A stretch of 64,000 bases of DNA from Sedimenticola sp. (GCA_026985055.1 JALSQZ010000058.1:18087-82086); one strand, 5' to 3'; shown: positions 16,884 to 26,579, numbered from the stretch's first letter. Numbers and translations: made by a program. Notes: generated by a model from the sequence alone, not told the origin.

Positions 16884-17906
16884 TTGGACATGAAACAGGC
16901 AATTGCCCAAGTCATCGACAAGCAGGATTTGAGTAGCGATGAAATGGTGGACGTGATGCGCGCCATCATGACCGGTGGCGCAACCCCGGCGCAGATCGGC
17001 GGTTTTCTCATCGGCCTGCGCATGAAAGGCGAAACCGTGGCAGAGATCACTGCCGCCGCCCAGGTGATGCGCGAACTGGCCTCCGGCGTGGACATTTCCG
17101 GGCTGGATCATGCGCTGGACATCGTGGGTACCGGCGGTGATGCTTCCGGCACTTTCAACGTCTCCACCGCCAGCATGTTCGTCGCCGCCGCCGCCGGTTG
17201 TCATGTGGCCAAGCACGGCAATCGTTCGGTTTCGAGCAAGTCCGGCAGCGCCGATGCCCTGGAAGCGGCCGGGATACGGCTGGATCTGACTCCGGAACAG
17301 GTGGCGCATTGCGTGCGCGAGGTAGGCGTGGGTTTCATGTTCGCCCCTGGCCATCACAGCGCCATGAAACATGCCATCGGCCCGCGCAAGGAGATGGGCG
17401 TGCGCACCATTTTCAATGTTCTGGGGCCGTTGACCAACCCGGCGGGGGTGCCCAATCTGCTGCTGGGGGTATTTGCTGAAGAACTGCTGGAGCCACTGGC
17501 GGAAGTGCTGCAACGCCTGGGGGCGCGGCACGTCATGGTGGTGCACTCCCGGGATGGCCTGGATGAAATCAGCATCGGCGACAAGACCGAAGTGGCGGAA
17601 CTGAAGGAAGGCGCGATTCGCCGTTACAGTATCCGGCCGGAAGAATTTGGCATGCAGCGTTCTGCCCTGGAAACCATCCAGGTGGCGGATGCGGCGCAAA
17701 GCCTGGCAATGATTCGGTCAGTGCTGGAAGATCACCCCGGGCCGGCGCGGGATATCGTCACCCTGAACGCGGGCGCGGCCATCTATACGGCGGGACTGGC
17801 GGACGACCTCAAGGCTGGCATTGAAAAAGCCCGGGCAGCCATTGCCAGCGGCGAGGCGCGCAACCGCCTGGACAGGCTGATCATCGTTTCCCAGGGTTTT
17901 GCATGA
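16884..17906 (+). CDS. trpD: Anthranilate phosphoribosyltransferase
   Basis: Joins anthranilate to PRPP. The 340-residue protein shows the N-terminal helical domain and the conserved [19 protein letters not shown] (PRPP loop), [29 protein letters not shown] and [19 protein letters not shown] at 16884 is chosen because AGGAG (16870-16874) lies nine bases before it; the ATG at 16890 would be 15 bases away. It overlaps trpC by four bases. The glutamine amidotransferase is a separate gene, as in Pseudomonas rather than enterics. Confidence 0.96.
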   Translation: MDMKQAIAQVIDKQDLSSDEMVDVMRAIMTGGATPAQIGGFLIGLRMKGETVAEITAAAQVMRELASGVDISGLDHALDIVGTGGDASGTFNVSTASMFVAAAAGCHVAKHGNRSVSSKSGSADALEAAGIRLDLTPEQVAHCVREVGVGFMFAPGHHSAMKHAIGPRKEMGVRTIFNVLGPLTNPAGVPNLLLGVFAEELLEPLAEVLQRLGARHVMVVHSRDGLDEISIGDKTEVAELKEGAIRRYSIRPEEFGMQRSALETIQVADAAQSLAMIRSVLEDHPGPARDIVTLNAGAAIYTAGLADDLKAGIEKARAAIASGEARNRLDRLIIVSQGFA

Positions 17907-18706
17907 TGGCTGATACACCGGACATCCTGAAGAAGATTGTCGCGCGCAAGGAACAAGAGATCGCCGAAGCCCGGCAGCGGATTTCCCTTGAGCAACTGCG
18001 GGACAGCCTGACGGACAAATCTCCACCCCGAGGCTTCGTCGCGGCGCTGAAGAAAAAAATTGCTGCCGGATATCCCGGGGTAATTGCCGAGATCAAGAAA
18101 GCCTCGCCCTCCAAGGGCGTGCTGCGGGAGGATTTTCGCCCGGCGGATATTGCCCGCAGCTATGCTGCCCATGGCGCTGCCTGCCTGTCCGTACTTACGG
18201 ACGTGGATTTCTTTCAGGGCAGCCCTGAATACCTGAAACAGGCCCGGGCGGCCTGCGATCTGCCGGTGATTCGCAAGGATTTCATCATCGACCCCTATCA
18301 GGTGTATGAGGCGCGCGCCATGGAGGCCGACTGCATCCTGCTCATCGTCGCCTGTCTGGACGACGCCCGCCTGGCCTCACTGAATGAGCTGGCCATGAAC
18401 CTGGGCATGGATGTGCTCATCGAGGTACATGATGAGCAAGAACTGCGCCGGGCCTTGCAGGTGAGCAATCCCATGATCGGCATCAACAACCGTAACCTGC
18501 GTACTTTTGAGGTGAGCCTGGATACCACGCTGGGCATGCTGGACAGGATTGCCGCTGACAAACTGGTGATTACCGAATCCGGCATCCTCACGCCGGAAGA
18601 CGTATCCTCGATGCGTGAGCATGGCGTGCAGGGTTTCCTGGTGGGGGAAGCATTCATGCGCGCCGAAGAGCCCGGCCAGCGCCTGGCCGAGCTGTTTGCT
18701 TTGTAA
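17903..18706 (+). CDS. trpC: Indole-3-glycerol-phosphate synthase
   Basis: Closes the indole ring in tryptophan synthesis. The 267-residue TIM barrel has [16 protein letters not shown] at the start, [17 protein letters not shown] with the catalytic Lys, [53 protein letters not shown] and ITESGI. It is monofunctional (no fused TrpF). It overlaps trpD (ATGATG) and ends 21 bases before the convergent stop of crp. trpF, trpB and trpA are not in the window. Confidence 0.96.
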   Translation: MMADTPDILKKIVARKEQEIAEARQRISLEQLRDSLTDKSPPRGFVAALKKKIAAGYPGVIAEIKKASPSKGVLREDFRPADIARSYAAHGAACLSVLTDVDFFQGSPEYLKQARAACDLPVIRKDFIIDPYQVYEARAMEADCILLIVACLDDARLASLNELAMNLGMDVLIEVHDEQELRRALQVSNPMIGINNRNLRTFEVSLDTTLGMLDRIAADKLVITESGILTPEDVSSMREHGVQGFLVGEAFMRAEEPGQRLAELFAL

Positions 18707-18727
18707 GCGGGCAGGCAGCCGCCAGGC

Positions 18728-19381
18728 TCAGCGGGTACCGAAGATCACCATGGTCTTGCCCTTGACGCTGATCAGCCCCTGGGCTTCCAGGTTCTTCAGC
18801 ACCCGGCCCACCATTTCCCGTGAACAGCCGACGATGCGACCGATTTCCTGACGGGTGATGCGGATCTGCATGCCATCGGGATGGGTCATGGCGTCCGGCT
18901 GCTTGGTCAGATCCAGCAGGGTGCTGGCGACCCGCCCGGTGACATCGTAGAAAGCCAGATGACTGACCTTGCGGCTGGTGCTGAGCAGGCGTTCGGAAAG
19001 CTGCTTGCCGACCGCGTAGAAGAAGTCCTTGGCATGATCCTTCAGCTCGTTCTCCAGCAGCGCTTCCATGCGCGCATAACTGATTTCCGCGATCTCGCAG
19101 GGCGTGCGGGTGCGAATGATGACCGAGCGTGTGGCCTGGGGAACGAACATACCCATCTCGCCGATGAATTCGCCCTTGTTGGCATAGGCGAGGATGATCT
19201 CCTTGCCGTCTTCATCTTCCAGCAGCACCGTGAGCTGCCCGTCCAGAACATATAACAGGGTATCCGCCTTGTCGCCGGGTTTCATCAGCTCCTTGCGAAC
19301 CGGATACTTGTGGACATGGCAATGCGCGAGAAACGGCGCCAGCCAGGCAGGCGGCGGCGGTGGGGGCTTGACGATACTCAT
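18728..19381 (-). CDS. crp: Cyclic-AMP receptor protein (Crp/Vfr type)
   Basis: Global transcription regulator of 217 residues. A Pro-rich N terminus (IVKPPPPPPAW) precedes the cyclic-nucleotide-binding domain (KADTLLYVLDGQLTVLLEDEDGKE, then GEFIGEMGMF and the phosphate-binding Arg-Ser in TRSVIIRTRT). The C-terminal winged helix has RQEIGRIVGCSREMVGRVLKNL and ends VIFGTR as E. coli Crp does. The LAFYDVTGRVASTLLDL hinge and KQPDAMTHPDGMQI stretch are nearly identical to Crp. The ATG at 19381 follows AGAGGG. Place beside trpC and divergent from the OsmC gene is the same as Pseudomonas vfr. The oligoproline start is unusual. Confidence 0.94.
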   Translation of the reverse strand: MSIVKPPPPPPAWLAPFLAHCHVHKYPVRKELMKPGDKADTLLYVLDGQLTVLLEDEDGKEIILAYANKGEFIGEMGMFVPQATRSVIIRTRTPCEIAEISYARMEALLENELKDHAKDFFYAVGKQLSERLLSTSRKVSHLAFYDVTGRVASTLLDLTKQPDAMTHPDGMQIRITRQEIGRIVGCSREMVGRVLKNLEAQGLISVKGKTMVIFGTR

Positions 19382-19562
19382 GTTGGCAACCCTCTGCTCA
19401 ATTATTTGATCCTCCTTTTCCCATCTTGCCGGATTAGTGAATGTTCTTGCACCAAGATGATAATCCCATTCTGCCATGACTGCGGCCCCACGGCAAAGCT
19501 GTAATTGCTTGCGGTCTGTGATAGCTTCTGTGCGGTTCAGGAATACAGTGGAGAGAATCAGA

Positions 19563-19982
19563 ATGAAAGCACGGGTCAAATGGGTGGAGGACGCCCTCAT
19601 GCTGGGTGAATCCGGTAGCGGACATGTGGTGGTCATGGATGGCCCGGAAGAGCATGGCGGGCGCAATCTCGGGGTGCGTCCCATGGAGATGCTGCTTCTG
19701 GGCATGGGCGGCTGCACTGAATTCGATGTCATTCATATCCTGAAAAAGAGCCGCCAGAATGTGCATTTCTGCGAAGTGGAAATCAAAGCCGAGCGGGCCA
19801 AGAGCGAACCCAAGGTCTTTACCCGTATTCATGTTCATTTCCGGGTTGGTGGCAAGGCGCTCACGGAAAAAGCCGTGGCGCGGGCCGTGAGCCTGAGCGC
19901 GGAAAAATACTGCTCGGCGTCCATCATGCTCGGGGAAATGGCGGAAATCACCCATGACTTCGAACTGGTGGAGCTGGACTGA
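19563..19982 (+). CDS. yhfA: OsmC family protein (YhfA-like)
   Basis: A 139-residue protein of the OsmC/Ohr fold, divergent from crp as yhfA is in E. coli. Conserved features include VKWVEDALMLGESGSGH, the segment RPMEMLLLGMGGCTEFDVIHIL with the N-terminal redox Cys (about 53), and the second Cys in AEKYCSASIMLG (about 120). The two cysteines could make it a thiol peroxidase-like protein, but YhfA members have no proven substrate. The ATG at 19563 follows GGAGAG. Its stop overlaps the start of the VOC gene (TGATG). Confidence 0.88.
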   Translation: MKARVKWVEDALMLGESGSGHVVVMDGPEEHGGRNLGVRPMEMLLLGMGGCTEFDVIHILKKSRQNVHFCEVEIKAERAKSEPKVFTRIHVHFRVGGKALTEKAVARAVSLSAEKYCSASIMLGEMAEITHDFELVELD

Positions 19983-20419
19983 TGGCCCGGCCTTCCCCGG
20001 GATACGGAATGCGTCACGTGGCCCTGCGGGTAAAGGACCTGGCCGCCTGTGAACATTTCTATGTGAGCCTGTTGGGCATGCAGGTGGAATGGCGTCCGGA
20101 TGACCGCAGCCTGTATCTGACTTCCGGTGGCGACAATCTGGCATTGCATCAGGCGGACTTGCCGGAACAGGAGGACGAGATCGGGCGTCTGGATCACATC
20201 GGCTTCTTTGTCAAAAGCGCGCAGGATGTGGATCAGTGGTTTGCCTGGTTACGGGAACAGGGCGTGCCCGTGCGCACCAACCCGAGAACGCATCGTGACG
20301 GCGCGCGCAGTTTCTATTGCGAGGACCCGGAAGGCGTCCTGGTGCAGATTATCCACCATCCCCCGGTTTGCGCCTGGGAGAAGGAGCGCGAGGAGCGCGG
20401 CGGATCCGGAGCAGGCTGA
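19982..20419 (+). CDS. VOC (glyoxalase/dioxygenase) family protein
   Basis: A 145-residue vicinal-oxygen-chelate fold protein with two beta-alpha-beta-beta-beta repeats: MRHVALRVKDLAACEHFYVSLLGM and LDHIGFFVKSAQDVDQWFAWLRE. Possible metal ligands are His12 (RHVAL), His73 or so (LDHIGF) and Glu in YCEDPEGVLVQII. The chemistry (isomerase, dioxygenase, or resistance protein) cannot be told from sequence. It overlaps yhfA and ends one base before the convergent apaH stop, with no room for a terminator between them. Confidence 0.85.
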   Translation: MARPSPGYGMRHVALRVKDLAACEHFYVSLLGMQVEWRPDDRSLYLTSGGDNLALHQADLPEQEDEIGRLDHIGFFVKSAQDVDQWFAWLREQGVPVRTNPRTHRDGARSFYCEDPEGVLVQIIHHPPVCAWEKEREERGGSGAG

Positions 20420-20420
20420 A

Positions 20421-21260
20421 TCAGCTGAAGTTGCCCGGGTTCTGCTGACCGGGGCAGTTGTATTGCATCGGCATCGGTGTGCTGGAATCCAGTTTCAGGG
20501 CGGTGAGCTGGCCGCCCCACAGGCAGCCCGTGTCCAGAGCCCACACATTATCCGTATTTCGATATCCCAGGGTGGACCAGTGACCGAACAGGATGCGCTC
20601 GTTGCGCGTCAGGCGTCTGGGATGGAGGAACCAGGGGAAATATTTTTTCTTCTGACTGCCTGGAGAGCCTTTCAACTTCAGCTTCAGCTTGCCTTTTCGG
20701 GTGACGAAGCGCAGCCGGGTAAAACAGTTGGTGATGAAGCGCAACCTGTCCATGCCCTGCAGTTCCGGATCCCAGCGGTTGGGCTTGTTGCCGTACATCT
20801 GATCGAAGAATTCCACATGCCGGGGGCTGCGCAGCACGGCTTCCACCTCGGCCGCGCAGGATATGGCCATATCCAGGTTCCACTGGGGAGGCAGGCCGGC
20901 GTGAATCATGGTGAAGCCCAGGTTTTCATCATGGTGGAGCAAAGGACGGTGGCGCAGCCAGTGGATCAGCTCATCCCGGTCTGGAGCGTTCAGTACCTGG
21001 TTCAGATCATCGCTGTCGCGAAAACGCTGGTTGCCGCTCGCCAGCGCCAGAAGATGCAGGTCGTGGTTGCCCAGCACAGACAGCGCGCTGTCTCCCAGGG
21101 AGTGAATGAAGCGCAGTGTCTCCAGTGACTTGGGCCCGCGATTGACCAGGTCGCCCACGAACCACAACCGGTCACGGGCGGGATCGAAATCCAGCCGGTC
21201 GAGAAGGGCGCGCAGTTCATCGTAGCAGCCCTGTATGTCGCCAATGGCCCAGGTGGACAT
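20421..21260 (-). CDS. apaH: Symmetrical diadenosine-tetraphosphatase
   Basis: Hydrolyses Ap4A to two ADP; also removes Np4 caps from RNA in E. coli. The 279-residue metallophosphatase shows the metal-binding motifs GDIQGCYDEL, GDLVNRGPKSLETLRF, GNHDLHLLAL and MIHAGLPPQW, and the C-terminal FGHWSTLG and ALDTGCLWGGQLTAL. It lies 13 bases downstream of apaG, the standard apaG-apaH pair. pdxA and ksgA, usual upstream partners, are absent here. Confidence 0.96.
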   Translation of the reverse strand: MSTWAIGDIQGCYDELRALLDRLDFDPARDRLWFVGDLVNRGPKSLETLRFIHSLGDSALSVLGNHDLHLLALASGNQRFRDSDDLNQVLNAPDRDELIHWLRHRPLLHHDENLGFTMIHAGLPPQWNLDMAISCAAEVEAVLRSPRHVEFFDQMYGNKPNRWDPELQGMDRLRFITNCFTRLRFVTRKGKLKLKLKGSPGSQKKKYFPWFLHPRRLTRNERILFGHWSTLGYRNTDNVWALDTGCLWGGQLTALKLDSSTPMPMQYNCPGQQNPGNFS

Positions 21261-21273
21261 CCTGTGTGATTTC

Positions 21274-21657
21274 TCAGTTGACGGCGTTGGGCATCTGCAG
21301 GGAAAAAGCCGGAATGGGAGCCAGGAACAGCTCTCCCTGATCGTCGAGCATTTCGTAGTCTCCCTGCATGGCGCCTACGGGGGTTTCCAGGACCGCGCCA
21401 CTGCTGTAGCGATACTGCTGCCCGGGTTTGAGATAGGGCTTTTCACCCACCACGCCTTCGCCCCGGACTTCCTCTTCCTTGCCATTGGCGTCGGTGATGA
21501 TCCAGTGGCGGTTGATCAGCCGGGCGGGGATGCTGCCCTTGTTGTGAATGGTAATCGTGTAGCCAAACACGTAATGACCGGCATCCGGCCTGGATTGTTC
21601 CGCCAGAAAGCTGGTTTCCACGTCTATCTTGATGTCATGTTTGGGTGTCTTGCTCAT
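21274..21657 (-). CDS. apaG: ApaG protein (Co2+/Mg2+ efflux-associated)
   Basis: A 126-residue beta-sandwich (DUF525) protein. Motifs: FGYTITIHNKGSIPARLINRHWIITDANG, the GVVGEKPYLKPGQQYRYSSGAVLETPVGAMQGDYEM core, ending with a short hydrophobic tail (FLAPIPAFSLQMP). The biochemical role is unclear; mutants were linked to Co2+ resistance in Salmonella. The start MSKTPKHDIKIDVETS at 21657 matches family length. First gene of the apaGH unit; a palindromic repeat lies just upstream. Confidence 0.94.
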   Translation of the reverse strand: MSKTPKHDIKIDVETSFLAEQSRPDAGHYVFGYTITIHNKGSIPARLINRHWIITDANGKEEEVRGEGVVGEKPYLKPGQQYRYSSGAVLETPVGAMQGDYEMLDDQGELFLAPIPAFSLQMPNAVN

Positions 21658-21678
21658 GGGGCGGATTATACACCAGAG

Positions 21679-21725
21679 GTTGTTGAAAAACGGCGTTTTG
21701 CAACAGCCTGTGTGCCTTGGCATGG
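21679..21725 (+). repeat. Dispersed palindromic repeat, copy 1
   Basis: TTGTTGAAAAAC, a short loop and GTTTTGCAACAG form an imperfect stem, followed by CAGCCTGTGTGCCTTGGCATGG-like flank. A close relative with a perfect 16-bp stem and the same CAGCCTGTGTGC...GGCATGG flank lies at 63674-63720. Here it sits between the apaG start and the end of the S9 peptidase gene. Confidence 0.6.
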
Positions 21726-21741
21726 AAACAGGGAAAGGGTG

Positions 21742-21767
21742 AAAAAAGCCCGGGCTGATGCCCGGGC
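21742..21767 (-). terminator. Rho-independent terminator of the S9 peptidase gene
   Basis: Read on the minus strand, GCCCGGGC (21767-21760), loop ATCA, GCCCGGGC (21755-21748) and then TTTTTT (21747-21742). The stem is a perfect 8 bp of G+C with a six-base U tract, starting 12 bases after the peptidase stop codon. Confidence 0.93.
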
Positions 21768-21778
21768 CGGGAAGAGGG

Positions 21779-23692
21779 TTACAGGTTTTTCTTCAGGAAC
21801 TCGTCCATCATCCGGTAAAGCTCCAGTTTGTTTTCCTCACGTCGGAAACCATGGCCTTCCTTTTTCTTGATGAGCTTGATGTAGGGTTTGCCCAGGTCAT
21901 CCAGCTTGTTCATCAGTTCTTCGGCCTGTTTGATTTCCACCCTTGGGTCGCGGCGGCCATGGATGATGAACAACGGATCTTCCAGCCTGGCCAGGAGATT
22001 GACGGGCGAGGTTTTCTTCATTCGTTCGGCATCTGCCGGATCATCGGGATTGCCGATGGCCCTGTGGAACCAGGCGGTGATTCCGCCTTCCCGGTCGTGC
22101 CTTGTGTCCCATTCTTCGAGCATGTCCAGATCCACCACGCCCACATAGTCGATGCCGCATTTGTACAGTTCCGGGGTCATGGTGAGTCCGGCCATGGTGG
22201 CATAACCGCCATAGCTTGCGCCATAGATGCACACGCGCCCGGGATCGGCGATGCCTTCCTTGATGGCCCATTTGACCGCATCGCTGATGTCGTCCTGCAT
22301 CTGCAGGCCCCATTGTTTCCAGGCGCCAACCTGGAACTTGTTGCCGTAACCGCCAGAGCCGCGGAAGTTCATTTGCAGCACTGCGTATCCCCGGTTGGCG
22401 AGGAACTGTACTTCCGGATTCCAGCCCCAGTTGTCGCGCGGGCCGTAAGGGCCCCCATGGGGATGGACGATGAGGGGCAGGTTCTTGTTCCTGTCCTTGG
22501 GCAGGGTGAGATAGCCGTGAATCAACAGGCCGTCCCGCGCCTTGTAGCTGATGGGTTTCATGTCCGCCATCTGTTCCGGCTTGATGCGCTCGGCCACCTG
22601 CGCCAGATAGGTCAGCTTGAGTTTGGGCTCGGTTTCCAGCAGGTAATAGGTGCCGGGGGTCTTGTCGCTGGTGGCAATGACCACGGCGGTCTTTTCATCG
22701 TCGGTGAGGCTGGTGATGCGGTTGACGGTGTCGGGCAGCGCCTGGTCCAGGGCTTTCTGGATCTCACCGAATTTCTTGTCCAGATAATGGATTTGGGGTT
22801 TGTCCGTGACATAGCCGATGGCCAGCGCCCGATGGTCCCTGGGAGAGAAGCTGGGGCCGCCCACGTCCACTTCGTCATGGCCGAAGAGCAGTTCCTTTTT
22901 GCCGGTAGCGGGATTCAACAGATAGGTGGCCAAGCGGTCACGCCCCATGGCAGATACGATATACAGGGATTGGTTGTCCGGTGTAAAGCCCGCATAGCCC
23001 GTGCCTTCCTCGCCCAGCTTGCTTCTGGCCAGCACTTTCCAGGGGGCGTCTTCCGTCTCCCGGTAGAGCAGCTCGGCAGTAGCGTCGGATTTGTCCTTGG
23101 CGACGATCTGACGAGTGGCGACACGCACCTTGTGATCCCAGTCCATGCCCCAGGCGGTGATGTTGCCAGGGTTGGAGGTAAGACGCTTTTTCCTGCCGTT
23201 GTAGATATCCATACGATACAGATCCGGGAACTGCGCCTTTCTTTCGTTGCTTGCCACCAGCACATGTCTGTCATCTTCTTTGAGCCGGTCCACCATGCGC
23301 GTGTAGCGGGGTATGAGCTGAATCCCCCTGGATGCCTTGGTCAATACCCGGGGCTTGCTGCCGTCGATATTCACTGCGTTCAACGCAAGGGATTCGTTAC
23401 CGTCTTCTTCCACATAGAAAAGCAGGCGGCTGTTGCTTGCCCACTGATAGGACGATACATCGCGTTTGGTCAGGGAAGTTACCGCCAGGGGTTTCATGGT
23501 GGTGCGGTCGATGACGACCAGATTGCGGCTCTTTCCCACCGGGGCGATGGCCGCTAGGTGTTTGCCGTCCGGAGACAGGCTGACCTGGGAAAATTCATAG
23601 TTCTTGAAGAAATACTCCACAGGCAGGGGTTCCGCGGATGCGATCAGGGCAAAACCCAATAGCAGCAAGGCCAGGCTCAACTTTTGTATCAT
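21779..23692 (-). CDS. Secreted S9 family prolyl-oligopeptidase-like peptidase
   Basis: A periplasmic or secreted serine peptidase of 637 residues. A signal peptide (QKLSLALLLLGFALIASA) is followed by a beta-propeller-like N domain (about 25-380; SLSPDGKHLAAIAP is a typical blade) and an alpha/beta-hydrolase domain. The triad is visible: Ser493 in YGASYGGY, Asp582 in GRRDPRVE and His614 in EGHGF. HPHGGPYGPRD forms the oxyanion region. It is divergent from a TonB-dependent receptor, so it probably trims peptides that the receptor imports or releases. The same pairing occurs with lasso-peptide isopeptidases, but no lasso biosynthesis genes are here. Substrate unknown. Confidence 0.92.
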   Translation of the reverse strand: MIQKLSLALLLLGFALIASAEPLPVEYFFKNYEFSQVSLSPDGKHLAAIAPVGKSRNLVVIDRTTMKPLAVTSLTKRDVSSYQWASNSRLLFYVEEDGNESLALNAVNIDGSKPRVLTKASRGIQLIPRYTRMVDRLKEDDRHVLVASNERKAQFPDLYRMDIYNGRKKRLTSNPGNITAWGMDWDHKVRVATRQIVAKDKSDATAELLYRETEDAPWKVLARSKLGEEGTGYAGFTPDNQSLYIVSAMGRDRLATYLLNPATGKKELLFGHDEVDVGGPSFSPRDHRALAIGYVTDKPQIHYLDKKFGEIQKALDQALPDTVNRITSLTDDEKTAVVIATSDKTPGTYYLLETEPKLKLTYLAQVAERIKPEQMADMKPISYKARDGLLIHGYLTLPKDRNKNLPLIVHPHGGPYGPRDNWGWNPEVQFLANRGYAVLQMNFRGSGGYGNKFQVGAWKQWGLQMQDDISDAVKWAIKEGIADPGRVCIYGASYGGYATMAGLTMTPELYKCGIDYVGVVDLDMLEEWDTRHDREGGITAWFHRAIGNPDDPADAERMKKTSPVNLLARLEDPLFIIHGRRDPRVEIKQAEELMNKLDDLGKPYIKLIKKKEGHGFRREENKLELYRMMDEFLKKNL

Positions 23693-23812
23693 TTTTGTAA
23701 CACCTTTGGTTTTTTTAATGGATATTCAACGGCTTGTGTTATTTTTTCATTGCTCGCCGCCATTGACAATGGATTGGGATGGGTATTTTTCCGCCAAAGT
23801 GTTGCAATTTTG

Positions 23813-23840
23813 TTGCAAGGGTGGAAAAAACCACTATAAA
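23813..23840 (+). promoter_or_regulatory. Possible promoter of the TonB-dependent receptor
   Basis: TTGCAA (23813-23818) and TATAAA (23835-23840) are 16 bases apart, in the 246-base divergent gap between the peptidase and the receptor. A small GTGG/CCAC inverted repeat lies in the spacer. No Fur box or clear operator was found. The receptor has a strong AGGAGA ribosome-binding site about nine bases before its ATG. Confidence 0.45.
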
Positions 23841-23938
23841 ATGGCATCCATGCGAGTGTATTACTGCCCGCTAAGGCCGGTGGAGGTCACAATAACAAAC
23901 TCCACTGCTTTACACCAAATTCTCTAGGAGAAAATGTA

Positions 23939-26503
23939 ATGTTCAACAAGCGAAAGACTTTGAGCGCGGCCATTCATCTGGCTTGCAGCGGCGTGGTCGC
24001 GTCAGGGCTGATCCTGAGCGGCATGGCCAGCGCCGAGGAAGAAGCTGTCAAGCTTGAGAAAGAAGAGGTCACCGGTTCTCACATCAAGCAGATCGACATC
24101 GAGGGCGCCAGCCCTGTCGCGGTAATTTCCCGCGAAGATATTGAGCTGAGTGGTCTGCAGTCGGTTGCGGATGTATTGCGTCAAACCCCCTATAACAGCT
24201 TTGGTTCTTTCCGTGAAACCTCGGGTAACACCTTTCAGTCTCAATCCCTGGTAGATTTGCGGGGTCTTGGCTCTTCCCGTACCCTGGTACTGATCAACGG
24301 CCGTCGCGCGCCGGCTTCTCCCGTAACAGGGGGTACCGGTGTCGACCTCAACATCCTGCCCCTGGCTGCGGTAGAACGTATCGAGATCCTCAAGGACAGC
24401 GCCTCCGCGGTATATGGTTCTGAAGCCATTGGTGGTGTTGTCAACATCATCCTGCGCAAGGACTATGAAGGCGTGGAAGTATCGGCGACTGTAGAGCGGC
24501 CCAGCCTCCCCGGCGCAGATGCACAGGGTGGCAGTTTTGCCGCTGGCGGCTCCTATGGAAAGGGTCACTATATATTTACCCTGGAGCAGCGCAACAAGGA
24601 TATTATTTACTCCCGTGATCGAGACTGGTCCAAAGTCGATTATGGCGATGGTCAGGATTACCTGACTACAGAGGGTATCAGTATTTTTGGTAACACTGTG
24701 TACCATGCATTTACTGATGGAACTTTCGAGGTGAAAGGACCTTGTGATCCTCCTGTATATTCCGGTGTCTATGATTACTTTGGTGAGAAGGTCTGTACCT
24801 ATCCCTATGCCAATGTGTCTGCGGAAACCAACGATATCAAGCGTAGCAATGCATTCCTCTACCTTGACTATGAAGTGAACAACGATACCACCATCTACGC
24901 GCAAAACCTGATTTCCCGCGTGGAGTCTTTTGGTCGATATGCGCCTGCGGTTGGTTTCATGTTTGTTGATGCAGATGCGCCAGGTAACCCATATCCCGGC
25001 GAACCTATTTTCATGCTCCACCGTTTTGCGGCATTTGGTCCCCGTGACGACACCGCTACCAACTGGCAGTGGGATACCACTCTGGGCGTGAAAGGCACTG
25101 TCTGGGATGTGGACTATGATGTCTACGCTCGTTATAACCTTTATGATTCCGACATCGTCGGGCGGAATTACATTCTGGACAGCCAGGCTTCACAGGAAGT
25201 TCTGGAAGGTAACTACAATTTCCTGGATCCCTTCTCCATCGATCCGGAACATCTCGCAGCCATGGAGCGTATGCGCCATGACACTACCCGGGATGTGCAG
25301 AACAAATACTTCAGCGCCGGTATCAACCTGACGGGCGAAACGCCTTTTGAGCTGGCTGGCGGAAACATCGGTTGGGCAGCGGGTTATGAGTATCGTGATG
25401 AAGACTATCAGGATATTTATGACGCCGAGCGCCGTGCGCACAACGTTATCGGCAGTTCCGGTGGATCCAGCGCCGGTGATCGCCAGCAGTATGCGATTTA
25501 TGGCGAAGCGTTGATCCCCGTCCTGGATACGGTCGAGCTGAGCGCAGCATTGCGTTATGACCACTACAGCGATTTTGGCAGTGAGACTTCTCCGCAGCTG
25601 AAAGTACGCTGGCAACCCATGGACAACCTGCTCCTGCGCGCCAGTTGGAGTCAGGGTTTCCGTGCCCCGGCCATGATCGATCTGTATGCTGCAGGGGCGG
25701 AAGACCATCCGTTCGTCAAGGACTGGACCCAGTGTGCACTGAAGGGTATTCCTGCCGATCAGTGCCCCACGCAGCAGGTTAATGCCCTTTCTGGTGGCAA
25801 CCCGGATCTGGAAGCGGAGAATTCCGATTCCTGGAACCTGGGCGCTGTCTGGGAGCCTGTCGAGGATCTGGTTCTGGAGGCCAATTATTACAACATCAAA
25901 CTGGAGAATGTTGTATCCACTATCAGCCCCCAGACGCTGCTCAATTTCGAGCGCGACGGCATCGGTCTGCCTTCCGGCACCAGTATCGAGCGTGACGCCA
26001 ACGGCAACATTACCCTGCTGAAGTACGTTACTGCCAACGTAGCGGAGCGTGAAGTCAGCGGTGTAGATATCAGCGCCCGTTACACCTGGGATATCGGCGA
26101 ATGGGGTGTGCTCAAGCCCGAAGTAACCTGGGCTCATATCAATGAGTACCTGTTCCAGGGATCTCCGGACGTTGATAAGGTTGACATCATCGGTGACTGG
26201 GCTCAGCCTCAGGATCGTGTTCAGGGCGCCGTCCGTTGGGATGTCAAGGACTTCACCGTCGGCTGGATCGTCAACTGGATAGCCGGTATGGATGCGGATC
26301 CCAACAACATCGACAGCTATGCCCAGCATGATTTCACCTTCACCTACCATGCCGGTTGGGATGGCGATATCACTCTGGGCATCCAGAATGCTTTCGAGGA
26401 AGATCCCCCCATCGACACCTCCGTCGACGATGCAAGCAATTTCTATCCGCTGTATCCCATCGATGGCCGTGTATGGAGCCTGACCTACAAGCAGCGTTTC
26501 TGA
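23939..26503 (+). CDS. TonB-dependent outer-membrane receptor
   Basis: An 854-residue ligand-gated porin. A long signal peptide (to about residue 32, GMASA) precedes the mature N terminus EEEAVKLEKEEVTGSHI, whose EEVTGSHIK stretch serves as the TonB-box region. The plug domain (about 45-165) has VAVISREDIELSGLQSVADVLR, LRGLGSSRTLVLINGRR and VERIEILKDSASAVYGSEAIGGVVNIILRK. The rest is a 22-strand barrel with RASWSQGFRAPAMIDLYA and a terminal aromatic strand (VWSLTYKQRF). Two cysteine pairs occur in loops. The long-loop, short-plug type resembles peptide- or glycan-linked receptors more than siderophore ones. It has its own terminator and the TonB operon follows. Confidence 0.94.
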   Translation: MFNKRKTLSAAIHLACSGVVASGLILSGMASAEEEAVKLEKEEVTGSHIKQIDIEGASPVAVISREDIELSGLQSVADVLRQTPYNSFGSFRETSGNTFQSQSLVDLRGLGSSRTLVLINGRRAPASPVTGGTGVDLNILPLAAVERIEILKDSASAVYGSEAIGGVVNIILRKDYEGVEVSATVERPSLPGADAQGGSFAAGGSYGKGHYIFTLEQRNKDIIYSRDRDWSKVDYGDGQDYLTTEGISIFGNTVYHAFTDGTFEVKGPCDPPVYSGVYDYFGEKVCTYPYANVSAETNDIKRSNAFLYLDYEVNNDTTIYAQNLISRVESFGRYAPAVGFMFVDADAPGNPYPGEPIFMLHRFAAFGPRDDTATNWQWDTTLGVKGTVWDVDYDVYARYNLYDSDIVGRNYILDSQASQEVLEGNYNFLDPFSIDPEHLAAMERMRHDTTRDVQNKYFSAGINLTGETPFELAGGNIGWAAGYEYRDEDYQDIYDAERRAHNVIGSSGGSSAGDRQQYAIYGEALIPVLDTVELSAALRYDHYSDFGSETSPQLKVRWQPMDNLLLRASWSQGFRAPAMIDLYAAGAEDHPFVKDWTQCALKGIPADQCPTQQVNALSGGNPDLEAENSDSWNLGAVWEPVEDLVLEANYYNIKLENVVSTISPQTLLNFERDGIGLPSGTSIERDANGNITLLKYVTANVAEREVSGVDISARYTWDIGEWGVLKPEVTWAHINEYLFQGSPDVDKVDIIGDWAQPQDRVQGAVRWDVKDFTVGWIVNWIAGMDADPNNIDSYAQHDFTFTYHAGWDGDITLGIQNAFEEDPPIDTSVDDASNFYPLYPIDGRVWSLTYKQRF

Positions 26504-26528
26504 ACGTCTTGAAACAGGCTTGAAAGCA

Positions 26529-26565
26529 ACAGACCCCGAACCCTATTGTTCGGGGTCTGTTTTTT
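26529..26565 (+). terminator. Rho-independent terminator of the receptor gene
   Basis: ACAGACCCCGAA (26529-26540), an eight-base loop, TTCGGGGTCTGT (26549-26560) and then TTTTT. The 12-bp stem is perfect, so the receptor is a separate transcript from the following TonB operon. Confidence 0.95.
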
Positions 26566-26579
26566 CCAAAGATTACTAC

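Noticed and set aside
19510..19540. TGTGA...CTGTG resembling a Crp site between crp and yhfA
   Set aside because: The right half does not match TCACA; too weak to claim autoregulation.
21758..23557. Long plus-strand frame opposite the S9 peptidase
   Set aside because: Antisense shadow of a triad-complete peptidase; no domain recognised.
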